From contig NZ_ARYK01000002.1 of NCBI RefSeq assembly GCF_000685275.1, positions 1 through 64,000 of the forward strand: a stretch of DNA of 64,000 bases. Reading direction: 5' to 3'. Source of the DNA: Hyphomonas johnsonii MHS-2. GTDB taxonomy: Bacteria > Pseudomonadota > Alphaproteobacteria > Caulobacterales > Hyphomonadaceae. Of the stretch, positions 17,392-26,989 are shown in pieces. The position numbers and the translations under genes are program-made. The notes under the pieces were generated by a model, which ran no database searches, was not told the DNA's origin, and was given only the letters and a program-made list of their open reading frames with translations. Position 1 is the first letter of the stretch. Each line of letters starts with the position of its first letter.

Positions 17392-18870
17392 TCAGCCAGC
17401 GTGTATGAGGATGCTCTTGGCGTAGGTGAACTCTTTCAGCCCTTCAGCACTGTTCTCGCGCCCAAATCCTGATCGCCCGATGCCGCCAAAGGGGGCGTCG
17501 GAAAGCATTGTGCCGGCGCCTCCATTGATCGCCACGCCACCTGTTCTCATTTCCAGAGACATCTCATAAGCCTTGCCGGCATCAGCTGAAATCACCGCCC
17601 CCGCGAGGCCGAACTGACTATCGTTTGCGAGGTTGACCGCTTCATCATCATCATCGAATCCCATGACCGCAGCGATAGGCCCGAACACTTCCTCTTGTGC
17701 GAGGCGCGAGCGATTGTCGACGTTGTCAAAAACGGTCGGTTGTACGAAGAAGCCGCGCTTGAGGCCTTCCGGTCGACCGCCTCCAGTAACGAGGCGAGCC
17801 CCGGACTCGCGCCCCAGATCGAAATAAGTTTCAACCCGTCTACGCTGGGATTCGCGGATCAGCGGGCCCATCATTGTCTTCGGGTCTGACGGGTCGCCAA
17901 TTGTGATCGATTCCACGATCTCCTTTACCCTTGCGACATAAGCCTTGCGGACAGAATTGTGCACGATGTGGCGGGTCAGGATTGCGCAGCCCTGCCCGCA
18001 ATGGCCCGTGAAGCTGCCGACGCCGATCGCCGCGGCCCTGTTGATGTCCGCATCGGCCCGGACGATGAAGGCGGACTTGCCGCCCAATTCCATAATGACC
18101 CGCTTCAGCGTCGGTGCGGCCTGGGCCATGATGGAGGCTCCCACCTGATCTGATCCGGTGAAGGTGATGAGATCGACGCGCGGATCAGTGGTGAGATCGC
18201 GGCTCACATCAAGCCCCCCTGTCACGATGTTCAGCACGCCAGGCGGTAGTCCAGCTTCACGCGCGATCTCGCCCAGCAACAGCGCCGAAAAGGGCGTGAA
18301 GGGCGACGGTTTCAGGACAACGGAATTGCCCATCAGCAAGGCGGGGACAATTTTCACGACATTCAGCATGAACGGGTAGTTGTAAGGGGTGATTGCCGCC
18401 ACGACGCCGACCGGGTCGTATTTAACGATGCCCGTGCCGAGCACAGTGCGACCGTCCGCCGTTGGTGTCAGTTCTGGCGCAGTCATCCAGGTGAAGTCGC
18501 GCGACGCGGCCTCCAGATAGTACCGAAAATGCTTCATCGGCAGGCCATACTGCCCGAAATTCGCGAGCCCGACCGTCGAACCGGCTTCGGCAATCAGAAG
18601 CGCAACAATGTCCTCACGCCGTCGCTCCAATGCATCGTAAAAGCGCACCATCGTCTCGATGCGCGACGTCAGCGAAAGCTTGCGCCAGACACCGGACCGA
18701 AACGATTCCTTCGCAGCCGTAAGGGCTGCATCGAGTTCTTCCGGGCCACCGACGCAGGCTTCTCCGATCACTTCTTCAGTCGCCGGATTGATGACGGCTT
18801 CCCGTCCCCCCGACGCCGACGACAGATATTCCCCGTTGATGAAAAGGCGATCCTCAAGCTTCAAACTCAC
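17392..18870 (-). CDS. Aldehyde dehydrogenase, NAD(P)-dependent
   Basis: 492 residues from a GTG start at 18870 with GGAG 8 nt upstream; the frame is open to 19062 but the extra residues are not family-like. Motifs: ITPYNYPFMLN, Glu in ELGGKSAF (about residue 265), Cys in GHCGQGCAILTR (about 300) and APFGGIGRSGFGRE near the C-terminus. It oxidises an aldehyde to a carboxylate and would follow the P450 and quinoprotein alcohol dehydrogenase steps. Divergent from the P450 gene, with a 291-bp shared control region. Confidence 0.88.
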   Translation of the reverse strand: MSLKLEDRLFINGEYLSSASGGREAVINPATEEVIGEACVGGPEELDAALTAAKESFRSGVWRKLSLTSRIETMVRFYDALERRREDIVALLIAEAGSTVGLANFGQYGLPMKHFRYYLEAASRDFTWMTAPELTPTADGRTVLGTGIVKYDPVGVVAAITPYNYPFMLNVVKIVPALLMGNSVVLKPSPFTPFSALLLGEIAREAGLPPGVLNIVTGGLDVSRDLTTDPRVDLITFTGSDQVGASIMAQAAPTLKRVIMELGGKSAFIVRADADINRAAAIGVGSFTGHCGQGCAILTRHIVHNSVRKAYVARVKEIVESITIGDPSDPKTMMGPLIRESQRRRVETYFDLGRESGARLVTGGGRPEGLKRGFFVQPTVFDNVDNRSRLAQEEVFGPIAAVMGFDDDDEAVNLANDSQFGLAGAVISADAGKAYEMSLEMRTGGVAINGGAGTMLSDAPFGGIGRSGFGRENSAEGLKEFTYAKSILIHAG

Positions 18871-19161
18871 TATCTTCTCCTTGCGACCTGCGAACACGCG
18901 CGACGTTGACCAACCGATCACTTGCGGGTGGTTCGATGAATGACGGGCAGATCTTCTGTCGGCGCCCGGCTTCGAGACCTTGAATCGCTTGTGGTCTGTA
19001 CAAACAAACGTTGATCCTAACGAAGACCGATCCTTGCCCGATGACAATGTCGAAGCTTGCAATCAGCTAGGCGAATTTCCCGTAAACAGCCGCACTTCCG
19101 CACTAGTCGCGTGAAGTTTGCCAATTCTATTGTTCAACTATCAGAAATGTGAGCAGACACC

Positions 19162-20382
19162 ATGCAGACCGAACCCACGATTCCGCAAGCACCGCCTCAC
19201 ATTCCGGCCGAACTGATCGTCCCGTTTGACTTTCGCTCCGATGAGGAATTTTCCAGGGATCCGCACAACCGGCTGGACTCGCTTCGGACAGATCATCGCG
19301 CCTTCTTCACACCTTTTCCACGGGGCATGGGCGGTCAAGGCGTCTGGGTGTTTACGCGCGCCGACGACATTCGCGCTGTCCTGCAGGATCCCCAGACATT
19401 TGCCAGCGGCGGCCTGAGACCTTTCGCGAAAGCGATCGGTGAGGACTGGACGCTCATCCCGGTGGACCTCGATCCCCCGCTTCACAGCCAGTTCCGCACG
19501 CTGCTTAATCCAACCTTTTCGCCGAAGTCGATGAAGAGCATGGAAGCGGTCATTCTTGAGCGGGCCGATGAAATGGCGGCGGCTCTCGCCAGCCAACAAA
19601 GCGTCGAATTCATCACGGAATTTGCGCGCCCCTACCCCGTCAGCATTTTCCTCGAACTGCTCGGCCTACCTCTCGACGAAATGGATCACTTCATCGAGAT
19701 TGAAGAGAATATCCTGCACAATTCCGGCGACGCCCAGATTGCGGCGATCCGGCAATTGCGGGACTATCTGTTCGGCCAGATCGAAGACAGGCGCCGTAAC
19801 CGCGGTGACGACCTGATCAGCTTCGCTGTTTACTCCGAGGTTGCTGGCAGTTCGCTCACGAACGACGAGGTGATGGGAATCTGTTTCATGATGTTCATCG
19901 GAGGCCTGGATACGGTCACCAGCACACTTGGCTACCATTTCATGCATCTCGCCAGACACGCTGAAGAACAGCAGCGCCTGCGGAACGACCCATCACTCAT
20001 TCCTGGCGCAATCGAAGAATTACTGCGCGTTTACAATGTCGTGACGACGGGCCGCCGGGCCACGCGCGACGTCGAAATCGCCGGCGTCCAAATCCGCGAA
20101 GGGGACATGCTGGCCCTGCCAACGTCTCTCGCCTCCCGCGACCCGAGGGAATGCCCGCACGCTGCGAAGGTCGATCTTGATCGCGAGAGCGCTCGTCACA
20201 GCGCGTTTGGGTTCGGGCCTCACCGTTGCATCGGGTCGCATCTGGCTCGACGCGAACTGACGGCCGCGCTCACCGCCTGGACCACGCGCCTTCCGGTGTT
20301 TCGCCTGAAGGATGGCGCGGAACCGCGAAGCTCAGGCTCTGGCGTTATCGCGCTGGAGTCGCTCCCGCTTGAATTCATCTGA
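19162..20382 (+). CDS. Cytochrome P450
   Basis: 406 residues, the length of soluble bacterial class I P450s. I-helix MFIGGLDTVTSTLG near residue 245, ExxR as ELLR near 288, and the heme-binding FGFGPHRCIGSHLARREL near 350-365 with the axial Cys. It inserts oxygen into an unactivated C-H bond using ferredoxin electrons; the 16722 ferredoxin is the likely donor. The setting (alcohol and aldehyde dehydrogenases and CoA ligases nearby) suggests terminal hydroxylation of an alkyl chain. Convergent with the quinohemoprotein gene. Confidence 0.92.
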   Translation: MQTEPTIPQAPPHIPAELIVPFDFRSDEEFSRDPHNRLDSLRTDHRAFFTPFPRGMGGQGVWVFTRADDIRAVLQDPQTFASGGLRPFAKAIGEDWTLIPVDLDPPLHSQFRTLLNPTFSPKSMKSMEAVILERADEMAAALASQQSVEFITEFARPYPVSIFLELLGLPLDEMDHFIEIEENILHNSGDAQIAAIRQLRDYLFGQIEDRRRNRGDDLISFAVYSEVAGSSLTNDEVMGICFMMFIGGLDTVTSTLGYHFMHLARHAEEQQRLRNDPSLIPGAIEELLRVYNVVTTGRRATRDVEIAGVQIREGDMLALPTSLASRDPRECPHAAKVDLDRESARHSAFGFGPHRCIGSHLARRELTAALTAWTTRLPVFRLKDGAEPRSSGSGVIALESLPLEFI

Positions 20383-20429
20383 TACCGATGGAACGGCCTG
20401 CTCGTCCTTGTTGGTGAAAGGCCCGGCGG

Positions 20430-22511
20430 TCATTGCCGCATCTGACTTGATTCGAATCTCAGATAGTGCCGCATGTCGAGCAAGGTCTCGTCATCGAGCT
20501 CGCCAAATTGTGGCATTCCATTCCCAAGCAGCGCACCTTCACGCACAATTGCCGCAAATGCCTCGTCGTCCAGTATCGTGCTCGAGGCACGCAAATCTGG
20601 CGCTGAACCGGCTGCGACGCCGCCGAGACCGTGGCAGTGTGCGCATCGGCGACCGTAAGCGATAGCGCCAGCCATCAATGGACGGGCTCCGATGTCAAAG
20701 TCCGGGTCTGTGATCGCATTCAGCGAGATCGGCTGCCGGTCAGGCAGGTTGGCAGTACCATCAAGCGCGAAAACAAGCACGCGGCGGGACATGTTCCGGT
20801 AGTCAATATCGATGTCTTCGAAGAACGTTCCGAGGGCGGCTGCTCCGGTACTGCTGCCCGTCTGGACGGCGATGAAATCCCGTCCCGCGGCGGAAAACGA
20901 AACGGGCGGCGCAAGGATCGGTGCCTTTGCGTCGAATGACCAGACAAGGTCGCCTGTCGATGCATCATACGCATTGAAGGTCCCGTTGATTTCGCCTTGG
21001 AAGACAAGGTCACCTGCGGTCGCCATCACGCCTCCGCCCGTGACACCGGTCGTCGGCACTTGCCACGCGAGAGACTGGTGAACCGGGTCCCAGGCCGTCA
21101 GTGCACTTCTCGACGGATTTGTCTCGTCCCAGACCGGCGCAGCCGACATGCCTCCGTCAGCTCCAAACCCCGGATAGCGCTCCCAATGTTCTGTTTCGAT
21201 GCCGCCGCTTGAGACGCGCGATCCTATGAAACTGGTCGGAATGTAGACCAGCTCGGTTTGCGGGCTGAACGCCATCGGCATCCAGCTATGCGCGCCAAAG
21301 GTGCCAGGGAAAAGATCAAAACTTTCGCCATCCGGATATCGGGCTGCTGGGTCTTCGACCGGTCGTCCCGACTCTGGATCGATCATCGAAGCCCAAGTCG
21401 TCTTCACGAACGGTTTTGCCGAAATGAAATCGCCATTCGTTCGGTCGATGACATAGACGAAGCCGTTTTTTGGCGCATGCAGGAGGACATCGCGCGCTTC
21501 ACCATCGATCGTGAGCGATGCCAGGGCGATGTCCATTGACGCGTTATAATCCCACGTCTCGCCCGGATTGACCTGGTAATGCCATTTGTAGGTGCCAGTC
21601 TCCGCGTCCAGGGCCACGATTGAGGCGAGGAAGAGGTTGTCACCTTCGCCCGCGCTGCGAATCTTGTGGTTCCACGGCGCACCATTTCCGACGCCGAGAT
21701 AGACCGTCGTATGATTCTCATCATAGGTGATAGCATTCCAGACAGTGCCGCCGCCGCCATAGCGCCACCATTCGCCGTTCCAGGTTCCAGCAGCCATTTC
21801 CATCGCGTCGCTTTCAAAACCGTCAGCGGGATTTCCCGGCACTGTATAGAACCGCCAGAGCTGTTCGCCGGTGTTGCCGTCATAGGCTGTGACATATCCA
21901 CGGGCATCGCTGACATCTGCGCCGCCATTGCCGATGATCACCGCGCCATCCAGCATGCGCGGCGCACCCGTGATATAAAGCCCGGTTTCCGGATCCAGCG
22001 TGGCAACCGACCATAGCTGCTTGCCGGACTGCGCATCGACGCAGATCAAGTCGCCATCGACGGTGGCCGTATAGAGCTTGCCTTGCCAGTAGGTGATGCC
22101 GCGGCTGCCCCAACTGCTCCTGAGAGCGCGGCCGGCTGTCTCCAGGATCTGCGGATCAAACTGCCAGATAAGATCGCCCGACGCCCCATCAAATGCTGTG
22201 ATTTTACTTCGACCCGTTGTGACGTACAGGATCCCGTTGACCGCGAGTGGTTGCGAAACGGAATTTTCCCTGTCGAGGTCATACGACCATAAAAGTCCGA
22301 GCCGGTTTGCGGTGTCGAGATTGATCTCACCTGCCGGGCTGAAATGCTGTTCGCCCGATGGGCCACCATAGCCCGGCCAATCAATAACTTCCGCGAGCCC
22401 TGATGCCTGTTCCCCGACCGCCGGCCCCGCATCTGGCGAACAACTGGATACACCAAAGAGGACGCAACCGGCGAAGCAGAGAAGGGAAATATGGCGAGCG
22501 ATATGGGTCAT
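20430..22511 (-). CDS. PQQ-dependent quinohemoprotein alcohol dehydrogenase, lipoprotein
   Basis: 693 residues from the ATG at 22511. N-terminal lipoprotein signal (hydrophobic run ending GVSSC, Cys near 23). An eight-blade quinoprotein propeller has repeated W-docking motifs such as DGASGDLIWQFD and DASTGDLVWSFD. Active-site residues are Asn in GVGNGAPWNHK and Asp in ETWDYNASMD, with Lys in HAPKNGFVYVIDR. The C-terminal cytochrome c domain has CAHCH (about 625) and a Met ligand in NGMPQF. It oxidises alcohols in the periplasm. The vicinal Cys pair found in most relatives is replaced (LRSSWGSRGITYW). Start context lacks a strong RBS. Confidence 0.9.
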   Translation of the reverse strand: MTHIARHISLLCFAGCVLFGVSSCSPDAGPAVGEQASGLAEVIDWPGYGGPSGEQHFSPAGEINLDTANRLGLLWSYDLDRENSVSQPLAVNGILYVTTGRSKITAFDGASGDLIWQFDPQILETAGRALRSSWGSRGITYWQGKLYTATVDGDLICVDAQSGKQLWSVATLDPETGLYITGAPRMLDGAVIIGNGGADVSDARGYVTAYDGNTGEQLWRFYTVPGNPADGFESDAMEMAAGTWNGEWWRYGGGGTVWNAITYDENHTTVYLGVGNGAPWNHKIRSAGEGDNLFLASIVALDAETGTYKWHYQVNPGETWDYNASMDIALASLTIDGEARDVLLHAPKNGFVYVIDRTNGDFISAKPFVKTTWASMIDPESGRPVEDPAARYPDGESFDLFPGTFGAHSWMPMAFSPQTELVYIPTSFIGSRVSSGGIETEHWERYPGFGADGGMSAAPVWDETNPSRSALTAWDPVHQSLAWQVPTTGVTGGGVMATAGDLVFQGEINGTFNAYDASTGDLVWSFDAKAPILAPPVSFSAAGRDFIAVQTGSSTGAAALGTFFEDIDIDYRNMSRRVLVFALDGTANLPDRQPISLNAITDPDFDIGARPLMAGAIAYGRRCAHCHGLGGVAAGSAPDLRASSTILDDEAFAAIVREGALLGNGMPQFGELDDETLLDMRHYLRFESSQMRQ

Positions 22512-22672
22512 GTAAAATGGTGCCCCGGGGCTACATGGTGGACCGAGCGGCCGACGCCTTCCGGCGGCAAGCCTCCGCATTAGAGAGCATTGGCACCCCC
22601 CGCCCTGAAATGCTGATCTTGCACCTCCCTGCGTCAGAGAGACATAAATGCACTGCGAGCTTCGGTGCGCAG

Positions 22673-23962
22673 TCAGCGATTGCTCGGCTCATTTCCGCTC
22701 GGAATGAGGCCCTCGACATCAGGAACATCGCCGGGCTCATTCTCCGCTTTCAGGTACCGGCAAGCCAGGAAGAGAAACAAGGCTGCCACAACGTTGATAG
22801 ACGCGCCAATCGTCATGGCAACGCCAAGCGACCCCGCCACATCGCTCATCAGACCAATCGCGGCCGGCCCGACGCCCACACCGACAAGATTGGCGAGCAT
22901 CCAGTATGTACTGCTGACCGTGCCGTGCATGCTTGTGGGCGAGGATGCGAGGACCACAGCGGTTACCTGACCAGCCCAGCCCCCCAGGATGACGCTGAGC
23001 AGGATGACAAAGCCGATCGCTGCTGGCTGTCCGGGCACCGATGCAAGAAGCCAGCACACCGGCAGGGACAAACATAATAGGAGAGCGGGAAAACGGTAGG
23101 TTCGAGAGATTTTGTCGCGCGCCAACGCAGGTGTCGCAAACCCAGCGACCAGAGAGCCGACTGTGTTGCCACCAATGGTTGCCAAAGCCATGACGATCCC
23201 GGTCTCGCCAAGGCTGAACTCGCGCACCCGGATCAGGAACGGGCCCATCCACGTAATAAGAGACGCGTGCGCAAGAGACGCGCAAGTTCCGGCAATCACA
23301 GTGAACAGCAGCGCCCTGTTCCGCGACATCTCACGGACAACCGCGCCGAACGATGGTTTCGTAGCGCCGACATTTGCAGCCGCGCGCCGTGTCGGCTCCT
23401 TGATCGTCGTCAAGACCAGCACGCCGAAAACGAAGCCGGGAATCCCGGCGATGAGAAAGACAGCGCGCCAGCCATAATACTGCGCAACAAAGCCGCCGAC
23501 CAGAAAAATGAGCCCGGTTCCCAGGCCCATGGCCAGGTAGAAGATCCCCATGGCCGTGGGCAGTTCCTTGCGCTCGAAAAGGTCTCCGATAATCGAAACA
23601 CTCGCTGGTGGACCGCCCGCTTCGGCTGCACCAACGCCAATGCGCATCAGTAAAAGCGATACGAATCCGGTCGACAGCGCTCCCAATGCGGTCAGACCAC
23701 TCCACACCGTCACCACAACCGCGATCAGCCGCACACGGTTGGTGCGATCAGTGAGCCACCCCATTGGCAGCGCGACCAGAGCAAGCGCGCCCGAATGCGC
23801 CAGTCCCGACAGCAAACCGAGCGCAGAATCCGAAAGACCGAACTCCTGCTTTATGGGCTCGATCAGGACAGAAATTACCGCCCGGTCAATGTAATGGGTC
23901 GTAAAGATCGCAGTCAGGACGAATAGGACATACCAACGATAGGGACCTTGTCTGGTCTGCAT
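22673..23962 (-). CDS. MFS transporter (copy 1 of MFS/epimerase module)
   Basis: 429 residues from the ATG at 23962, with 12 predicted membrane helices. Begins QTRQGPYRWYVLFVLTAIFT; the loop 2-3 signature is GWLTDRTNRVR and another conserved block is GVGAAEAGGPPASVSIIGDLF. The family includes spinster-like and hexuronate-type major facilitators; the substrate could be an organic acid or lipid. It is a close paralogue of the MFS protein at 60600, and both are divergent from a paralogous epimerase gene. Lies 161 bp upstream of the quinoprotein gene on the same strand. Confidence 0.88.
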   Translation of the reverse strand: MQTRQGPYRWYVLFVLTAIFTTHYIDRAVISVLIEPIKQEFGLSDSALGLLSGLAHSGALALVALPMGWLTDRTNRVRLIAVVVTVWSGLTALGALSTGFVSLLLMRIGVGAAEAGGPPASVSIIGDLFERKELPTAMGIFYLAMGLGTGLIFLVGGFVAQYYGWRAVFLIAGIPGFVFGVLVLTTIKEPTRRAAANVGATKPSFGAVVREMSRNRALLFTVIAGTCASLAHASLITWMGPFLIRVREFSLGETGIVMALATIGGNTVGSLVAGFATPALARDKISRTYRFPALLLCLSLPVCWLLASVPGQPAAIGFVILLSVILGGWAGQVTAVVLASSPTSMHGTVSSTYWMLANLVGVGVGPAAIGLMSDVAGSLGVAMTIGASINVVAALFLFLACRYLKAENEPGDVPDVEGLIPSGNEPSNR

Positions 23963-24289
23963 TTCGTTCGCCCTTTCGCAAACCCGCGGTACGGAGATCC
24001 GATTGTTGGAGACCGGGGGAGCGTTGCTCGCGACCGGACGCCAATCACGAAGCAATTGGTTGGTCACCCTAGGACGTGCGCCTGACAGTCGGCTAATGTG
24101 GATCAGAAACAATCGATGGACATCATGGCATTAACGCCAAGCCCGATCGAAGCTTAAAGTCCTAGTGCCGGACAATGAGGCTGGACCGCAGCGCCCAATC
24201 GCGTTTCCCGGTAAATCCCTCGCCGAGGGCTCGTTACGACTAGTCAGTTCTCACCGGAGGACTGACGCAAGGAGGGTCCGGAACCACAC
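23963..24289. promoter_or_regulatory. Divergent control region, MFS/epimerase copy 1
   Basis: 327 bp between two divergent genes, so it must carry at least two promoters. A purine-rich AGGAGGG lies 12 nt before the epimerase ATG. No convincing -35/-10 pair or clear operator could be fixed, and I see no strong likeness to the equivalent 61908-62231 region. Confidence 0.45.
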
Positions 24290-25207
24290 ATGCTCACAGG
24301 CAAGAAGATCGTTATTACCGGCGTGACCGGGAAGGCCGTCGAACCGATCGCGCGCGCATTGGCTAGCGACAATGAGGTGTACGGCGTCGCGCGCTTCGCC
24401 GACCGCCGCGACCGCGACCGGATCTCGGCGGCCGGTATCACCTCCTGCGCGGCCGATTTCGAAACAGGTGACTTCTCAAACGTTCCCAAGGATCCCGATT
24501 TCATCCTTCACTTCGCCTGGATGCGAGCCGGCCTTGATGAGCTCGACAAGGCGATCGCGGTCAATGTCGTCGGGGCGGGCCTGCTTCTGCAACATTGCGC
24601 CAGTGCCAAAGCCGCTCTGATTGCGTCCTCCATGGGCATATATTCCGCGCACGATGACCCTCACCACAGGTTCAAGGAAAGCGATGCAGTGGGCCGGGCC
24701 AGTTCAGCCTATGCTGCGACTAGCCCGGTGACCAAGCTTGGCCTCGAAGCCGTCTCCCGATTTTGCGCGCGCGCCTTCAATTTGCCAGTTACAATAGCAA
24801 GGCTGAACACGGTTCTGGGTCCGGTTACCGCCTATCACGGTCATTTGTGCCGAAACGTCATGAACGGCGTAGAAACCGTCTTGCCGGGCAATCCGAACCT
24901 TCACTCACCTATCCACACAGACGACATGATCGCGCAAATCGAACCGCTTCTCGAAGCCGCCACCATTCCCGCATTGACCGTAAACTGGTGCGGAGATGAT
25001 ACCGTTTCGTCGCAGGATTCGCTGGATCAGATCGGAGTGGCATATGGTCGACCGGCCCGCTACCGGTCAGAAACCAAAGACGGAGTGCCACAGGGCAATG
25101 CTGCAGATTCGGCGCTTCGGCGCAGCATAACAGGCCCTTGCAAAACGTCATTCGCTGAAGGATTCGCCACTTTGATCGACGAGATCGGCAGCAGCGAAAG
25201 ACCATAA
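24290..25207 (+). CDS. Extended-SDR/epimerase family protein with lost catalytic residues (module copy 1)
   Basis: 305 residues, NAD-dependent epimerase/dehydratase fold, starting LTGKKIVITGVTGKAVEPIA. Compared with its paralogue at 62232, the third glycine of the cofactor motif is lost (TGVTGKAV against TGLTGQVG). The catalytic YxxxK is SPVTK instead of YGPTK, so Tyr is Ser. The rest (LNTVLGPVTAYHGHL, HSPIHTDDMIAQIEPL) follows the family. It may be non-catalytic or have shifted function. Divergent from its MFS neighbour. The nearest related activities are reduction or oxidation of hydroxylated hydrophobic substrates; the role is unknown. Confidence 0.8.
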   Translation: MLTGKKIVITGVTGKAVEPIARALASDNEVYGVARFADRRDRDRISAAGITSCAADFETGDFSNVPKDPDFILHFAWMRAGLDELDKAIAVNVVGAGLLLQHCASAKAALIASSMGIYSAHDDPHHRFKESDAVGRASSAYAATSPVTKLGLEAVSRFCARAFNLPVTIARLNTVLGPVTAYHGHLCRNVMNGVETVLPGNPNLHSPIHTDDMIAQIEPLLEAATIPALTVNWCGDDTVSSQDSLDQIGVAYGRPARYRSETKDGVPQGNAADSALRRSITGPCKTSFAEGFATLIDEIGSSERP

Positions 25208-25435
25208 CCAACCCAGATAAAGGCGACGTCCAGAACCGAAACCATCGCAATTTCGAGACCATGCGCATCGCTTTTCAGCCACAATAAAAATGGCATGAAT
25301 GCCGGGGTTTCAACGGGCCTGAACTACGGCCAAGTATACGTGGACAACTTGCTTTTTCCGTCGCTTCCGGATTGTCGGTCCGGGCAAGCGCAACTCACCC
25401 GCCGCAGCAACAAGACGTAAACCTGTGAGGACACC

Positions 25436-26929
25436 ATGCAACAGATCCTAAGCCCCTCGCCCATCTCCGAAAAAGCAGCGAGCTTTTTGAAGCGGACGCA
25501 GCCCTTGCTGATTGATGGAGAATGGACACTCGGCAGCGGGTCTAAAACCCTGGCCGTCTTCGATCCTGCATCGGGCAAGCAGGTCGCCGAGAGCGCAGAC
25601 GCCTCAGCCGACGATGTGAACAAAGCCGTGGCCGCCGCGCGCCGCACATTTGACACCCGCGTCTGGTTGGACATCGACCCGACAGACCGCGCAAAGATTC
25701 TCTGGAAAATTGCCGATATAATCGACAGCCGTGCCGCCGACATCATCGAAATAGAAGTTCTGAACCAAGGCATGCCCGTCTATGTCGCTCAATGGACGCT
25801 TGGCATGTCAGCGAATGTGTTCCGCTATTACGCGGGGTGGGCCTCCAAGATTCAGGGCATCACCACCAATCTTGATACGCCGACCCGAAATTTCCACGCC
25901 TACACCATCCGCGAACCGATGGGCGTCGCCGCCTTGATCGTTCCGTGGAATGGACCGTTCTACTTTGCCTGCGCTAAACTTGCCGTGGCCCTCGCCGCGG
26001 GCTGCAGCTGCGTGTTGAAGCCCTCAGAAGAGACACCTTTGACTGCCGTGATGCTGGGCGAAATTTTGATCGAGGCCGGCGTGCCCGCTGGCGTTGTCAA
26101 TATCGTACAGGGCTTGGGAGACGTCGCAGGCGAAACGCTCGTCGACCATCCTGATGTCGACAAGATCGGCTTCACAGGATCGACCGCTGTCGGCAAGAAG
26201 ATTGTCCGCTCGTCGGCCGAGACGCTGAAGCATCTCACGCTCGAACTTGGCGGGAAATCACCGGTTATTATCTTTGATGATGCAAATATCGAAAACGCGC
26301 TCGCCGGTGCGGCACAAGGCGTCTTTCAGGGCTCAGGACAAATGTGCGTGGCTGGCTCGCGCGTGTACGCTCACCGCAAGGTCTACGATGAAGTCGTCGA
26401 GGGATTGAGCGAGCATGCCCGGAGCCTGAAACTTGGCAGCGGCTTCGACCCATCCGTCCATCTCGGCCCTCTAGTGTCGGCCAAGCAGCTGAAACACGTA
26501 TCCAACCTGCTCGAGAGCGCAGAGCCCCAGGGCGCCGAAATCGTAACCGGTGGCAAGCGATGGGGAGATGAGGGTTTCTTCGTCCAGCCCACCGTGCTCG
26601 CCAACGCACCCGCGACGTCGCGGGTCATGCGGGAAGAAATTTTCGGACCGGTTGTGGCGGTGACGCCCTTCGATGACATCGACGAAGTGACGAGCTGGGC
26701 CAATGACACCCATTATGGCCTGGCCGCAGCGATCTGGACGCAGAACGTTACCACCGCGCACACCATGGCACGCCAGATGAGGGCGGGTCAGATCTGGTTG
26801 AATTGCCAACTTGCCTCGGACCTTTCAATCCCCTCAGGCGGTTTCAAACAATCAGGTCTCGGCAAGGAGCACGGACTTGAAGGTCTCGATGCGTACCTGC
26901 AAACGAAATCGGTCTTCCTGAAGCTCTGA
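25436..26929 (+). CDS. Aldehyde dehydrogenase family protein
   Basis: 497 residues. Motifs: IVPWNGPFYFACAKLA, GFTGSTAVGKK, Glu in LELGGKSPVII (about 265) and Cys in GSGQMCVAGSRVY (about 300). C-terminal PSGGFKQSGLGKEHGLEG. It makes carboxylic acids from aldehydes with NAD(P). With the CoA ligase 60 nt downstream on the same strand it forms a neat aldehyde to acid to acyl-CoA unit. RBS GAGGAC. It is not a close duplicate of the 17392 enzyme. Confidence 0.9.
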   Translation: MQQILSPSPISEKAASFLKRTQPLLIDGEWTLGSGSKTLAVFDPASGKQVAESADASADDVNKAVAAARRTFDTRVWLDIDPTDRAKILWKIADIIDSRAADIIEIEVLNQGMPVYVAQWTLGMSANVFRYYAGWASKIQGITTNLDTPTRNFHAYTIREPMGVAALIVPWNGPFYFACAKLAVALAAGCSCVLKPSEETPLTAVMLGEILIEAGVPAGVVNIVQGLGDVAGETLVDHPDVDKIGFTGSTAVGKKIVRSSAETLKHLTLELGGKSPVIIFDDANIENALAGAAQGVFQGSGQMCVAGSRVYAHRKVYDEVVEGLSEHARSLKLGSGFDPSVHLGPLVSAKQLKHVSNLLESAEPQGAEIVTGGKRWGDEGFFVQPTVLANAPATSRVMREEIFGPVVAVTPFDDIDEVTSWANDTHYGLAAAIWTQNVTTAHTMARQMRAGQIWLNCQLASDLSIPSGGFKQSGLGKEHGLEGLDAYLQTKSVFLKL

Positions 26930-26989
26930 CCTTCTGGTCCATCGGGAGGCACCTCCACCTAGTTCGACACATCGTCAGGGTATTTGCCA

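Noticed and set aside
19118..19141. TTGCCA...AACTAT as a promoter for the P450 gene
   Set aside because: The spacer is only about 12 nt, too short for a sigma-70 promoter.
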